Shown here in pieces: positions 1 to 9,053 of a DNA stretch of 64,000 bases (within the stretch, counting starts at the first letter, position 1; each line of letters opens with the position of its first letter). A program made the translations under genes and the position numbers. Origin of the DNA: Vibrio coralliirubri (GTDB lineage: Bacteria; Pseudomonadota; Gammaproteobacteria; Enterobacterales; Vibrionaceae). The stretch spans positions 1,054,001 to 1,118,000 of the forward strand of contig NZ_AP025470.1 of assembly GCF_024347375.1 (NCBI RefSeq), written 5' to 3'. Under the pieces are notes generated by a model. The model did no database searches. It saw only the letters and a program-made list of their open reading frames with translations, and had not been told where the DNA came from.

Positions 1-49
1 GGTAAACGAACCGCCAAGAAATAGATAAATAAGTAAATCAGCAGATCAA

Positions 50-76
50 AAAAAGAGCGCTCTAGGGCGCTCTTTT
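50..76. terminator. Bidirectional Rho-independent terminator
   Basis: The hairpin AAGAGCGC-tcta-GGGCGCTCTT is flanked by an A-run on the left and a T-run on the right, so it can end transcription in both directions. It lies downstream of the minus-strand antiporter gene and of whatever gene ends left of the window. Confidence 0.75.
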
Positions 77-129
77 TGCATTTATCCATTAACGTTTTGA
101 GTTACGTTCGAAAGCGTTAGCTCCTGAAC

Positions 130-1566
130 TTAAGCCTGTTGCTTGCTTAACTCTGTCGCTTCTTCAGCTTCAAACGCTGGTGCTGTTGGTTCACACTTAT
201 CAACGAACCAACCCATGTAAGACGTCACGATAGTCACGATGATACAGATGAAGCTTAACCACATGAAGGGTGCGTAAGACAGCGTCGCAACACCAAGAAT
301 ACTCGCCATGTAGATGCCGTTGTCACTCCACGGAACCATACCCGACGTTAGCGTGCCACCAAACTCAGCATTACGAGATAGGTTCTTACGCTTGTAGCCT
401 AAACGGTCGTAGTTTTTCGCACAGATTTTTGGCGTAAGGATTAACGATACGTACATTGCAGAACCGAACACGTTACCCATGAAGGCCGTACCAATTGTAC
501 TCGTCGCTAGTGAGCCTGCGCTATTTACGCGGCGCTCAAACACCTTAGCGATTGTCTCTAGTACGCCCACTTTATCCAGTAAGCCACCGAAACCTAGACC
601 AAATACGATAACCGCAACTGAACCTAGCATTGAAGACATGCCACCACGGTTTAGAATCGAATCAATAAACTCGACGCCAGATGAGATTGAGAACGGTGCC
701 CAAGCAGTGTTGAATGCTGTTAGGAAGTCGATATCTTGGATCATGACTGCCCAGATAATACCCAGCAGAGAACCAAAGCTGATGACCGGGAATGAAGGCA
801 TACGGAAAGCCAACAGACCAAGCACGATAAGTACCGGAACGAATGAGTAAGGCGTGATGTAGAACTGAACTTCCATCGCTTTGATGACAGAGTCTACTTG
901 GCTCATGTCAACGTTGCCCGCGTAGTGGAAACCAAACGCCGTGAACATGATGCCTGTAATCACGTAGCTGATTAACGCAACTGGAAGCATGCCCTTGATG
1001 TGTTCAACCACTTCAACACCAGACATTGAAGAAGCCAAAATCACTGAATCAGAAAGTGGAGACATCTTGTCACCAAAGTAACAGCCTGACAGCACGGCAC
1101 CTGCAGTAATCGGTGCTGGAACACCTAGACCTTGGCCGATACCCATCATTGCGATACCTGCTGTACCCGCAGCACCCCAAGAAGTACCGGTCGCCAATGC
1201 AGTTAGAGAACAGATGATCATGGTAGCTAAAAGGAAGATAGAAGGGTGGATAGCTTTCAGACCATAGTAAATGATAGTAGGTACGATCCCGCCTGAGATC
1301 CAAGTACCAACAAGAGCGCCAACGGCTAAAAGTATTAAAACCGCGCCTAAGCCATTGGATATTCCTTTGAGTGCTGCTTTTTCTAAGTCTTTGTATTGGT
1401 GTCCAAGACGAATACCAAGAACCATGATAATGAACCAGCCAATATACAAGGCAAGTTGAATTGGAAGGTCAAGCTTTGCAGTAAAGGAAAAAGCAAGGGA
1501 TAGAAATAGTCCTAACGCGATGAATACCTGCAATAGGTTCGGTAGGCGAGTTTTACTCTGCTTCAT
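130..1566 (-). CDS. nhaC: Na+/H+ antiporter, NhaC family
   Basis: This is a 478-residue, almost entirely hydrophobic protein with about 11-12 predicted membrane segments, the usual size for the NhaC family of inner-membrane sodium/proton exchangers. Recognisable family stretches are the Gly-rich GTSWGAAGTAGIAMMGIG segment near residue 130 and the GDKMSPLSDS motif near residue 165, which in this family holds ion-binding residues. It would export Na+ at the expense of the proton gradient, fitting a marine organism that also has a sodium-pumping Rnf complex further along the window. The ATG start is followed by a charged KQSKTR leader before the first membrane helix. The gene stands alone: a terminator lies downstream and 500 bp of non-coding DNA upstream. 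Some family members exchange malate or lactate for Na+, so the exact substrate is inferred. Confidence 0.85.
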   Translation of the reverse strand: MKQSKTRLPNLLQVFIALGLFLSLAFSFTAKLDLPIQLALYIGWFIIMVLGIRLGHQYKDLEKAALKGISNGLGAVLILLAVGALVGTWISGGIVPTIIYYGLKAIHPSIFLLATMIICSLTALATGTSWGAAGTAGIAMMGIGQGLGVPAPITAGAVLSGCYFGDKMSPLSDSVILASSMSGVEVVEHIKGMLPVALISYVITGIMFTAFGFHYAGNVDMSQVDSVIKAMEVQFYITPYSFVPVLIVLGLLAFRMPSFPVISFGSLLGIIWAVMIQDIDFLTAFNTAWAPFSISSGVEFIDSILNRGGMSSMLGSVAVIVFGLGFGGLLDKVGVLETIAKVFERRVNSAGSLATSTIGTAFMGNVFGSAMYVSLILTPKICAKNYDRLGYKRKNLSRNAEFGGTLTSGMVPWSDNGIYMASILGVATLSYAPFMWLSFICIIVTIVTSYMGWFVDKCEPTAPAFEAEEATELSKQQA

Positions 1567-2066
1567 AAAAGCCTCTTGTGATTTCGAGCATTTATAGTGC
1601 TTCGTTATAGTGTGTGGTGCAAAACGGACACTACAGTAATTAGTTTATTATATCGAAAAAATACGTCCAAGTTGTGATATTTGACTGTTAACTCAATCAA
1701 TTGTGGTTTCATAATCTAAAATTTTGTTAAATTCATGATTATTACATGTTGAAATCTGTCGCACATTGTTTTCGTTTTGTAAAATAAAATTCTGATTAAC
1801 CTTGGTTTAAAAGAGGGATTTACTGTTTGTGATGAGCGTCGATTGAATCGATTTTGGCGATGTAAATGTTTGAATTTGACGATAATGGACGCTTAATCAA
1901 TGAGGTGGAGATGGAATGTCGATACAGAGATAACTGCACGATTCATTACGTTCACTTAAAAGAAACGAAAAAGTTACACTTTTTGACAAAAAGCACTTGA
2001 GTTCTGTTTCTGAAAAACTTATAGATGGGGGAGAGCAATTTTTAATTTATACATGGAGAGTGAGCG
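1567..2066. other. Divergent intergenic region nhaC-asd
   Basis: This 500-bp AT-rich gap between divergent nhaC and asd has no credible ORF. Apart from the candidate asd promoter I see no clear regulatory motif. I looked for the conserved pieces of a lysine riboswitch, which precedes asd in some bacteria, and did not find them. Confidence 0.5.
1997..2025 (+). promoter_or_regulatory. Candidate sigma-70 promoter of asd
   Basis: TTGAGT at 1997-2002 and TATAGA at 2020-2025 are separated by exactly 17 bp. Predicted transcription start is near 2032, about 35 bp before the asd ATG. This is a consensus match only. Confidence 0.5.
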
Positions 2067-3185
2067 ATGAGAGTAGGTCTAGTTGGTTGGCGCGGTATGG
2101 TTGGTTCTGTACTGATGCAACGTATGGTTGAAGAGAAAGACTTCGACTTGATTGAGCCTGTTTATTACAGCACATCTCAGATTGGTATTCCTGCCCCTGT
2201 TTTAGGTGGTAAAGATGCGGGTCTACTTCAAGACGCTTTTGATATTGATAGCCTAAAACAGCTTGATGCTGTGATTACCTGTCAAGGCGGCGATTACACA
2301 TCAAAAGTATACCCAGCACTGCGTCAAGCAGGTTGGAAAGGTTACTGGATTGATGCAGCTTCGACTCTGCGTATGGATGCTGATTCAATCATCACTCTTG
2401 ATCCTGTTAACTTGGCTCAAATTCAGCAAGGCATTCACAGCGGCACCAACACGTTCGTTGGCGGTAACTGTACTGTGAGCTTAATGCTTATGGCTCTAGG
2501 TGGCCTATACGAGAAAGGCATGGTTGAGTGGATGAGTGCCATGACTTATCAAGCGGCTTCGGGTGCGGGTGCTAAGAACATGCGTGAGCTGATCTCACAA
2601 ATGGGTGTGATCAACGACAGCGTAAGCTCTGAGTTAGCGAACCCTTCAAGCTCAATTCTTGATATCGATAAGAAAGTGGCTGATACGATTCGTTCATCTT
2701 CATTCCCAACAGACCAATTTGGTGCTCCGCTTGCGGGCTCACTGATTCCTTGGATCGATGTGAAGCGTGAAAACGGTCAGAGCAAAGAAGAGTGGAAAGC
2801 CGGTGTTGAAGCAAACAAGATCCTTGGTCTAGATGGTCAACCAATCCCTATCGATGGTACTTGTGTACGAATCGGTGCAATGCGTTGTCACGCTCAAGCG
2901 CTAACGATTAAGCTTAAGCAAGACGTGCCAATGGACGAGATCGAAGAGATCATCGCAACGCACAATGATTGGGTTAAAGTGATTCCTAATGACCGTGACA
3001 TCACGGCACAGGAGCTAACACCAGCGAAAGTAACAGGCACAATGTCTGTACCAGTCGGTCGTCTGCGTAAGATGTCGATGGGTAACGATTTCCTAAACGC
3101 CTTCACTGTTGGTGACCAACTGCTTTGGGGTGCTGCAGAACCACTACGTCGTACTCTGCGCATTATCCTTGCTGAGAAAGCGTAA
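2067..3185 (+). CDS. asd: Aspartate-semialdehyde dehydrogenase
   Basis: This enzyme reduces L-aspartyl-4-phosphate to aspartate semialdehyde with NADPH, the branch point to lysine/diaminopimelate, threonine and methionine. The 372-residue protein begins with the nucleotide-binding motif [11 protein letters not shown]. The catalytic cysteine is Cys135 within [10 protein letters not shown], the same number as in the E. coli enzyme. A conserved C-terminal segment around [11 protein letters not shown] is also present. Length and motifs match the Gram-negative type I Asd rather than the shorter Gram-positive form. The ATG follows a purine-rich GGAGAG ribosome-binding site. It is a single-gene unit ending in a strong terminator. 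Confidence 0.95.
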   Translation: MRVGLVGWRGMVGSVLMQRMVEEKDFDLIEPVYYSTSQIGIPAPVLGGKDAGLLQDAFDIDSLKQLDAVITCQGGDYTSKVYPALRQAGWKGYWIDAASTLRMDADSIITLDPVNLAQIQQGIHSGTNTFVGGNCTVSLMLMALGGLYEKGMVEWMSAMTYQAASGAGAKNMRELISQMGVINDSVSSELANPSSSILDIDKKVADTIRSSSFPTDQFGAPLAGSLIPWIDVKRENGQSKEEWKAGVEANKILGLDGQPIPIDGTCVRIGAMRCHAQALTIKLKQDVPMDEIEEIIATHNDWVKVIPNDRDITAQELTPAKVTGTMSVPVGRLRKMSMGNDFLNAFTVGDQLLWGAAEPLRRTLRIILAEKA

Positions 3186-3214
3186 CTGCCTCATTTTTGA
3201 GAATAATTAACGAA

Positions 3215-3239
3215 GAAGCGCCTTAGGGCGCTTTTTTTG
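3215..3239 (+). terminator. Terminator of asd
   Basis: The stem AAGCGCC/GGGCGCTT is followed by seven T residues about 30 bp after the asd stop codon. Confidence 0.8.
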
Positions 3240-3305
3240 TTTCTGATGACAGAAGCCTGACTTTAAAACCTTACCTTTCGTGCGTCTTAAAGTTGGAGCT
3301 AGAAA

Positions 3306-3827
3306 ATGAAAGCAAACCTTAAAGGTTTTACTCTTATCGAGTTGATTGTTGTTATCGTCATTATTGGTGTTTTAGCCGTTGTCGCAGCACCTAGGTTTTT
3401 AAACATACAACATGATGCTAGGACTTCGGTTATGGAAGGGCTAGGAGCATCGGTCCATACTGCGGCTGATTTGGCATTTGAAAAAGCCGCAGTAGAAGGT
3501 ATGGAAGACCAAGAATCATATTTGATTCCTGAGTACGGGCGAGTGAAGTTTGGTTACCCCGCGGTTGAAAAAGGGGGAATGGAGAACTTTTTAGCGATTG
3601 ATTCAGGGTTTCATGACCTGACGACTGAATGGACATGGGCAGCGCATAATAATGGCCCAGTGAGCGACCCAGACCTATGGCTGATTACCCGATCGGAATA
3701 TTTGTCAGACGTTCTTCCTAATGACTTCAACAGCGCTATCGAGAAGACCCAATGCTATGTGAAATACACGGCCGCAATGGAAGCAAGTGATGACTACCAA
3801 GTGGAAGTTTTCACAGACGGCTGTTAG
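3306..3827 (+). CDS. Orphan type IV prepilin-like protein
   Basis: This is a 173-residue type IV pilin-like precursor. The short leader MKANLKG ends in Gly and is followed by FTLIELIVVIVIIGVLAVVAAPRF, the classic prepilin peptidase site (cleavage between G and F, N-methylated Phe, Glu at +5) with its hydrophobic assembly helix. The globular part has two Cys near the C-terminus (QCYVKY and the terminal DGC) compatible with a pilin-type disulfide loop, which resembles MSHA-type minor pilins. No other pilus gene is adjacent: asd lies upstream and a K+ channel converges from downstream. The protein would depend on prepilin peptidase and an assembly machine encoded elsewhere. Whether it joins a pilus, a type II secretion pseudopilus or an MSHA fibre cannot be told from this locus. 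Confidence 0.75.
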   Translation: MKANLKGFTLIELIVVIVIIGVLAVVAAPRFLNIQHDARTSVMEGLGASVHTAADLAFEKAAVEGMEDQESYLIPEYGRVKFGYPAVEKGGMENFLAIDSGFHDLTTEWTWAAHNNGPVSDPDLWLITRSEYLSDVLPNDFNSAIEKTQCYVKYTAAMEASDDYQVEVFTDGC

Positions 3828-3856
3828 TTGCTTTAGTTAGATAGTTAAGAAAACAA

Positions 3857-3884
3857 AAAGAGCTCTTAGGAGCTCTTTTTTTGG
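3857..3884. terminator. Bidirectional terminator between prepilin gene and K+ channel
   Basis: AAAAAGAGCTC-tta-GGAGCTCTTTTTTT serves both converging genes: A-run on one side, T-run on the other. Confidence 0.8.
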
Positions 3885-3887
3885 TTT

Positions 3888-4763
3888 TTATTCGGTCTCG
3901 TCGGTGACGACACGCTTGTCTGGATCTGCTAATTCGCTAGCACAGTGCTTGCAATAGATGGCGTCCGAATCATGACCCGCTCGGTTGCAGTTAGGGCACT
4001 TAACCAACTCTTTGTGTGAGTTCATCTCATTACTGAGTTCTGCAGTAATGATCCCGGTTGGCACTGCTAAGATAGAGTAACCCAATAGCATGGTCAGTGA
4101 TGCTATGGCTTTACCAAGCGCGGTCTGCGGCACCATGTCACCATAACCGACCGTAGTGATAGTCACGATGGCCCAATAGATACTGTGAGGAATACTGGTG
4201 AAGCCATTGTCAGGACCTTCAATAACAAAGATCAGTGCGCCAAAGATAACCACCAAGATGCCGACGGTGCTAAAGAAGATCAGTATCTTTCGTCGTGCCA
4301 TTAATAGTGAGCGCAACAGAATATTGGAATCTTGCAGATAGCGAACTAGCTTTAGGATTCGGAAGATACGCATCACACGCAGCAGTCTCACCACACCCAT
4401 AAATGAAGCGCCTGGGAAGATGATCGCTAGGTAAGTCGGAAGAATCGCCAATAGGTCAACAACACCATAAAAGCTGGTGGCGTAAGATTTTGGTTTTGGA
4501 GAGCAATAGAGTCTTAACAAATACTCAAGAGTGAAGAGCGCAGTGAAGGTGTATTCGATATAACGCAGCTGTTGTGACCATTCGGTCATCACATTAGGGA
4601 TGGATTCTAAGATCAGAACCAACAGCGAAGCCAAGATTGCAACGATCAGAGATATATCAAATGCACGTCCGGCTGGCGTGTGAGTACCAAAGATAATGAC
4701 GTACAAATGATGCTTGAGTGGCTTGCGTGACATAAGGAGAGGTTCGTCTTCTGTTAAATGCAT
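3888..4763 (-). CDS. Voltage-gated potassium channel with C-terminal zinc ribbon
   Basis: This is a 291-residue six-helix channel of the Kv/ion-transport superfamily. S1-S4 occupy about residues 30-165. S4 carries regularly spaced arginines (VRLLRVMRIFRILKLVRYL), the voltage sensor. The pore loop contains TITTVGYGDM, the K+ selectivity filter. After S6 the last ~40 residues hold two Cys pairs, CPNC and CKHC, separated by ~15 residues, which looks like a zinc-ribbon/rubredoxin-like knuckle. The cytosolic tail therefore probably binds zinc; its role (assembly or redox sensing) is inference. An internal ATG at codon 11 could be the true start. The gene converges with the prepilin gene. Confidence 0.85.
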   Translation of the reverse strand: MHLTEDEPLLMSRKPLKHHLYVIIFGTHTPAGRAFDISLIVAILASLLVLILESIPNVMTEWSQQLRYIEYTFTALFTLEYLLRLYCSPKPKSYATSFYGVVDLLAILPTYLAIIFPGASFMGVVRLLRVMRIFRILKLVRYLQDSNILLRSLLMARRKILIFFSTVGILVVIFGALIFVIEGPDNGFTSIPHSIYWAIVTITTVGYGDMVPQTALGKAIASLTMLLGYSILAVPTGIITAELSNEMNSHKELVKCPNCNRAGHDSDAIYCKHCASELADPDKRVVTDETE

Positions 4764-4793
4764 TAACAGTCATTATACAAGCTTCATAATAAC

Positions 4794-4828
4794 GAGGCGA
4801 GTGAAAGCCCAATTGCTTTACTCGCCTC
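4794..4828 (-). terminator. Possible terminator downstream of ychE-like gene
   Basis: GAGGCGAGT pairs perfectly with ACTCGCCTC, extended by AAAGC/GCTTT, between the stop of the MarC-family gene and the start of the K+ channel gene. It is not followed by a strong T-run on the minus strand, so it may be a weak terminator or an mRNA-stabilising hairpin. Confidence 0.45.
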
Positions 4829-4882
4829 ATCTATATTTCAATATTGTTGCCCTTTATAGAGCAACCAAAATGTCGTTAAACG

Positions 4883-5521
4883 TTATGCCAAACCTGGGAA
4901 CAGATTGCGTAGGCCATTGGCGATGAACTCGATGCCCAATGCGCCAAGAATCAGGCCCATGATACGAGTGATCACGTTGATACCCGTTTGACCTAAAAAG
5001 CGAACGATAACCGGCGCTGAACGGAACAAAAGCCAAGAGCACGTTGCGAATGCGATGATACTAATACCGATGCCGACCGTATCAATAGCAGCAGGGTAGC
5101 GAGACCCGTAAACAATCGTCGAACTGATTGCACCTGGGCCTGCCATTAGCGGCATAGCAAGTGGAACAACGCCAATTTGCTCTTTGCTGATGTATTCAGA
5201 TTTCTCTTGTTTGTTCTGCTTATCTTCACCGAGTTTACCGCTCATCATAGAGAACGCGATGCTCAGTAATAACAAACCACCTGCCACACGAAATGAGTCT
5301 AGTGAAATGCTGAACATATCAAGCAGCATTTGCCCCGCAACAAGCGACACAATCAAGATCACGGCAACAGCAATGTTTGCTTGTAAGGCTGTCCTGTTCC
5401 TCTCTTCTGGCGGCATATGAGCAGTAAGAGAAACAAAAACAGGCATGATGCCGATAGGGTTTACGGCAGCAACAAGCCCAAGGAAGAATTGCATAAAGAT
5501 TGCGAGTTCTAAGCCTTGCAT
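4883..5521 (-). CDS. ychE: MarC/YchE family integral membrane protein
   Basis: This is a 212-residue membrane protein with six predicted helices and the MarC-family signatures NPIGIMPVFVSL near the N-terminus and PLAMPLMAGPGAIS near residue 120. The family (formerly UPF0056/NAAT) was once linked to multiple antibiotic resistance, but that role has not held up. Some relatives are reported to move neutral amino acids; the substrate is not established. It lies divergently upstream of adhE, the same neighbourhood as ychE in E. coli, which supports the YchE assignment over MarC itself. The start MQGLELAIF leads straight into the first membrane segment. Confidence 0.8.
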   Translation of the reverse strand: MQGLELAIFMQFFLGLVAAVNPIGIMPVFVSLTAHMPPEERNRTALQANIAVAVILIVSLVAGQMLLDMFSISLDSFRVAGGLLLLSIAFSMMSGKLGEDKQNKQEKSEYISKEQIGVVPLAMPLMAGPGAISSTIVYGSRYPAAIDTVGIGISIIAFATCSWLLFRSAPVIVRFLGQTGINVITRIMGLILGALGIEFIANGLRNLFPGLA

Positions 5522-6015
5522 GAGAGCGATCTCCAGTTAGCGTACTTTAAGGTTGAAGGGTTGATCTGTGAATAGTCTAGGCGCGTAATGTAAGGGACAA
5601 ACTAGATTTTCACGAATGAAAAAAACTAACTTGAAATGGGTGATTCTTTTTAGAAAAACTAATTGAATCTCACTTTTGTTTTAAGCCTGTTGCAAGCTAG
5701 TTGGTAGTGTTTCATTTTGTAATTTATTATTGAGTAACTGTTAACCGACGCACGAAATTAATAAAAATTATGTCAGAATCTAGCCCGTGCAACGGTATGG
5801 ATATACTCTCAGTAGCACGAATATAGCTGTATACATGTAATTTAACGGACTAAAAATGAAACTTTTTTACAGTTTATTACGCTATGTAGAAAAAAGTTGT
5901 CTGTTTGCTTGTTTTTTGCGCGAACGAAAAGTGTGAGTTTAATCTATATAAATCATACTCTTAAGTTCATTTTTGCGATTGCCTTACTACTTTCTGGTTA
6001 ATTCTTTTTGGGTAA

Positions 6016-6029
6016 CTGATCTGGGTCAA
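6016..6029 (+). promoter_or_regulatory. Candidate FNR/CRP-family site upstream of adhE
   Basis: CTGATCTGGGTCAA matches the FNR consensus TTGAT-N4-ATCAA at 8 of 10 positions. Its centre lies 41.5 bp before the transcription start predicted from TATACT at 6052-6057, the classic class II activator position. The start site is itself predicted. Confidence 0.4.
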
Positions 6030-6033
6030 TTTT

Positions 6034-6048
6034 TTTCACACTGTGAAA
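6034..6048. promoter_or_regulatory. Perfect palindrome over the adhE promoter
   Basis: TTTCACACTGTGAAA is a perfect 7+1+7 palindrome ending three bases before a TATACT -10 box (6052-6057). It resembles a Rex-type half-site pair (TTCACA/TGTGAA) but in inverted order, so I do not name the protein. The position suggests a repressor operator. Confidence 0.4.
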
Positions 6049-6160
6049 TAATATACTCAGCCCTGAAAGCAATTTACTAAGAACGCTGATGTTTAAGGTT
6101 AAAGGCAAGCAGCGAATTTAATAAAAAGTTTTTAATATTTATTATTTTAGGAGATCCACC

Positions 6161-8866
6161 ATGCCTGTAACTAACTTAGCGGAACTTGATGCTCTAGTAG
6201 CTCGCGTTAAAGCAGCACAAGAAGAGTTTGCAACATTCTCTCAAGAGAAAGTTGACGCAATCTTCCGCGCAGCTTCTCTTGCTGCTAACCACGCTCGTAT
6301 TCCACTTGCTCAACAAGCAGTTGCTGAATCTGGAATGGGTATTGTTGAAGATAAGGTTATCAAAAACCACTTTGCATCTGAATTTATCTACAACAAATAC
6401 AAAGACGAAAAAACATGTGGCATCTTAGAAGAAGATGACAACCTAGGCACAATGACTATCGCTGAGCCTGTAGGTATCATCTGTGGTATCGTTCCAACAA
6501 CGAACCCAACTTCTACAGCAATCTTCAAATCTCTAATTTCTCTTAAGACACGTAACGGCATCATCTTCTCGCCACACCCACGTGCAAAGAACTCAACTAA
6601 CGACGCAGCGAAACTAGTTCTAGACGCAGCTGTTGCAGCTGGTGCTCCAAGAGACATCATCGGTTGGATCGACCAACCATCTGTAGAGCTTTCTAACGCG
6701 CTTATGAAGCACGACGGTATCGCACTTATCCTTGCTACTGGTGGTCCAGGCATGGTTAAAGCAGCATACTCTTCTGGTAAGCCTGCTATCGGTGTTGGTG
6801 CTGGTAACGTTCCTGTAGTTATCGATGAAACAGCTGACATCAAACGTGCTGTAGCATCTATCCTTATGTCTAAGACTTTCGATAACGGCGTAGTATGTGC
6901 TTCTGAGCAAGCTGCAATCGTTGTTAGCGAAGTATATGACGAAGTGAAAGAGCGTTTCGCTTCTCACAAAGCTCACGTTCTATCTAAAGCTGACGCTGAT
7001 AAAGTGCGTAAAGTTCTTCTTATCGACGGCAACCTAAACGCTAAAATCGTAGGTCAACCGGCTCCAGCAATCGCTGAAATGGCTGGTGTTAAAGTTCCTG
7101 CTGATACAAAAGTACTTGTAGGTGAAGGTCTTGGTAAAGTTTCTTACGATGACGAATTCGCTCACGAGAAACTATCTCCAACTCTAGGTCTATTCCGCGC
7201 AGACGACTTCGAAGACGCAGTTGCTCAAGCGGTAACTATGGTTGAAATCGGTGGTATCGGTCACACATCTGGTCTTTACACTAACCAAGATACTAACGCA
7301 GACCGCATCCGTTACTTCGGTGACAAGATGAAGACTGCTCGTATCCTAATCAACATCCCGACTACTCACGGTGGTATCGGTGACCTGTACAACTTCAACG
7401 TTGCACCTTCTCTAACTCTAGGTTGTGGTTCATGGGGTGGTAACTCTATCTCTGAGAACGTAGGTCCTAAGCACCTTATCAACAAGAAAACTGTAGCGAA
7501 GCGAGCTGAAAACATGTTGTGGCACAAACTACCTAAGTCTATCTACTTCCGTCGTGGTAGCCTTCCAATCGCAATGAGCGACCTAGAAGGTAAGAAACGC
7601 GCATTCCTAGTAACTGACCGTTTCCTATTCAACAACGGTTACGCAGATGACGTAGTTAGCCTGCTTAAAGCACAAGGCATCGAAGTTCAAACTTTCTTCG
7701 ACGTAGAAGCGGATCCAACGCTATCTGTTGTTGAGAAAGGCGCTGAAGCAATGAAGAGCTTCCAACCTGACGTAATCCTTGCTCTAGGTGGCGGTTCTCC
7801 AATGGATGCTGCTAAGATCATGTGGGTTATGTACGAGCACCCAGAAACTCACTTCGAAGAACTAGCAATGCGCTTTATGGATATCCGTAAACGTATCTAC
7901 AAGTTCCCTAAAATGGGTCAAAAAGCTGAGCTTGTATGTATCACTACAACTTCAGGTACAGGTTCAGAGGTTACTCCATTCGCTGTTGTTACAGACGACA
8001 AGACTGGTGCTAAATACCCACTAGCTGATTACGAAATCACGCCAAACATGGCTATCGTTGATGCGAACCTAGTAATGAACATGCCTAAGTCTCTAACAGC
8101 GTTCGGTGGTTACGATGCAGTAACTCACGCTCTTGAAGCTTACGTATCTGTTCTAGCGAACGAGTACTCAGACGGTCAAGCTCTTCAAGCTCTTAAGATG
8201 CTTAAAGAATACCTACCATCAAGCTACAAAAATGGTGCGGCTGACCCAATTGCTCGTGAGAAAGTACACAACGCAGCAACTATCGCTGGTGTAGCATTTG
8301 CGAACGCATTCTTAGGTGTGTGTCACTCAATGGCTCACAAAATTGGTGCTGAGTTCCACCTACCACACGGTCTTGCTAACGCACTACTTATCTCAAACGT
8401 TGTACGTTACAACGCGAACGATAACCCAACTAAGCAGACTGCATTCTCTCAGTACGACCGTCCACAAGCACGTCGTCGTTACGCTGAAGTTGCTGACCAC
8501 CTAGGCCTAAGCCAAGCTGGTGACCGTACTGCTCAGAAGATTGAACGTCTACTGACTTGGTTAGAAGAGCTTAAAGTTGACCTAGACATCCCACTATCTA
8601 TCCAAGCTGCGGGTGTTAACGAGTCTGACTTTATCGCTAAACTAGACGAGCTAGCTGTTGAAGCGTTCGATGACCAGTGTACAGGTGCTAACCCACGTTA
8701 CCCTCTAATCACTGAGCTAAAAGAAGTGCTAACAACTTCTTACTTCGGCCAACCATACGTTGAAGGCGAAACTTTCGAAGGTACTACAGTTATCCTTAAG
8801 AAAGCAGACCAAAAGCCAGCTGAAGCGAAAGCGCCAAAAGCTAAAAAAGAAAAAGCTAACGCATAA
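6161..8866 (+). CDS. adhE: Bifunctional acetaldehyde-CoA/alcohol dehydrogenase AdhE
   Basis: AdhE converts acetyl-CoA to acetaldehyde and then ethanol, oxidising two NADH during fermentation. The 901-residue protein has an N-terminal CoA-acylating aldehyde dehydrogenase domain (about 1-440) with catalytic Cys246 in NGVVCASEQ. A C-terminal iron-dependent alcohol dehydrogenase domain (about 450-870) contains GGGSPMDAAK for NAD and the metal-binding histidines in HSMAHKIGAEFHLPHG. The last ~25 residues are a Lys/Ala/Pro-rich tail, longer than in E. coli AdhE and common in Vibrio. The ATG follows a TAGGAGATCCACC ribosome-binding site. Codon use is strongly biased to translationally optimal codons, consistent with very high expression. 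In other species AdhE assembles into spirosomes. Confidence 0.97.
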   Translation: MPVTNLAELDALVARVKAAQEEFATFSQEKVDAIFRAASLAANHARIPLAQQAVAESGMGIVEDKVIKNHFASEFIYNKYKDEKTCGILEEDDNLGTMTIAEPVGIICGIVPTTNPTSTAIFKSLISLKTRNGIIFSPHPRAKNSTNDAAKLVLDAAVAAGAPRDIIGWIDQPSVELSNALMKHDGIALILATGGPGMVKAAYSSGKPAIGVGAGNVPVVIDETADIKRAVASILMSKTFDNGVVCASEQAAIVVSEVYDEVKERFASHKAHVLSKADADKVRKVLLIDGNLNAKIVGQPAPAIAEMAGVKVPADTKVLVGEGLGKVSYDDEFAHEKLSPTLGLFRADDFEDAVAQAVTMVEIGGIGHTSGLYTNQDTNADRIRYFGDKMKTARILINIPTTHGGIGDLYNFNVAPSLTLGCGSWGGNSISENVGPKHLINKKTVAKRAENMLWHKLPKSIYFRRGSLPIAMSDLEGKKRAFLVTDRFLFNNGYADDVVSLLKAQGIEVQTFFDVEADPTLSVVEKGAEAMKSFQPDVILALGGGSPMDAAKIMWVMYEHPETHFEELAMRFMDIRKRIYKFPKMGQKAELVCITTTSGTGSEVTPFAVVTDDKTGAKYPLADYEITPNMAIVDANLVMNMPKSLTAFGGYDAVTHALEAYVSVLANEYSDGQALQALKMLKEYLPSSYKNGAADPIAREKVHNAATIAGVAFANAFLGVCHSMAHKIGAEFHLPHGLANALLISNVVRYNANDNPTKQTAFSQYDRPQARRRYAEVADHLGLSQAGDRTAQKIERLLTWLEELKVDLDIPLSIQAAGVNESDFIAKLDELAVEAFDDQCTGANPRYPLITELKEVLTTSYFGQPYVEGETFEGTTVILKKADQKPAEAKAPKAKKEKANA

Positions 8867-8930
8867 TAAGTAAGCATTAGTTTTGAGATAAGTTTTCGCT
8901 AGCACGATACTTATCTATCGGGAAAAGATG

Positions 8931-8962
8931 AAAGCCCCAGTCGAGAGACTGGGGCTTTTTTT
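8931..8962 (+). terminator. Terminator of adhE
   Basis: AAAGCCCCAGTC-gaga-GACTGGGGCTTT is a perfect 12-bp stem followed by a T-run. Confidence 0.85.
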
Positions 8963-9053
8963 ATGTTTGGTTTCGTTTGTAAAACGGATTGAGAGGCAAT
9001 AGCTCTGCTACTTAATATGAGCTGAGTCAGCCATGTTCACTTGGAGTAGAGAG

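Larger units (their letters stand above)
5522..6160. other. Divergent control region ychE-adhE
   Basis: This 639-bp AT-rich non-coding stretch has no credible ORF. The right end carries a candidate adhE promoter with an FNR-like site and a 15-bp perfect palindrome, annotated separately. The long 5' region is typical of adhE, which is heavily regulated in enterobacteria by redox-responsive factors. Confidence 0.5.

Noticed and set aside
1567..2066. Lysine riboswitch upstream of asd
   Set aside because: I looked for the conserved lysine-aptamer blocks and did not see them; a plain promoter explains the region.
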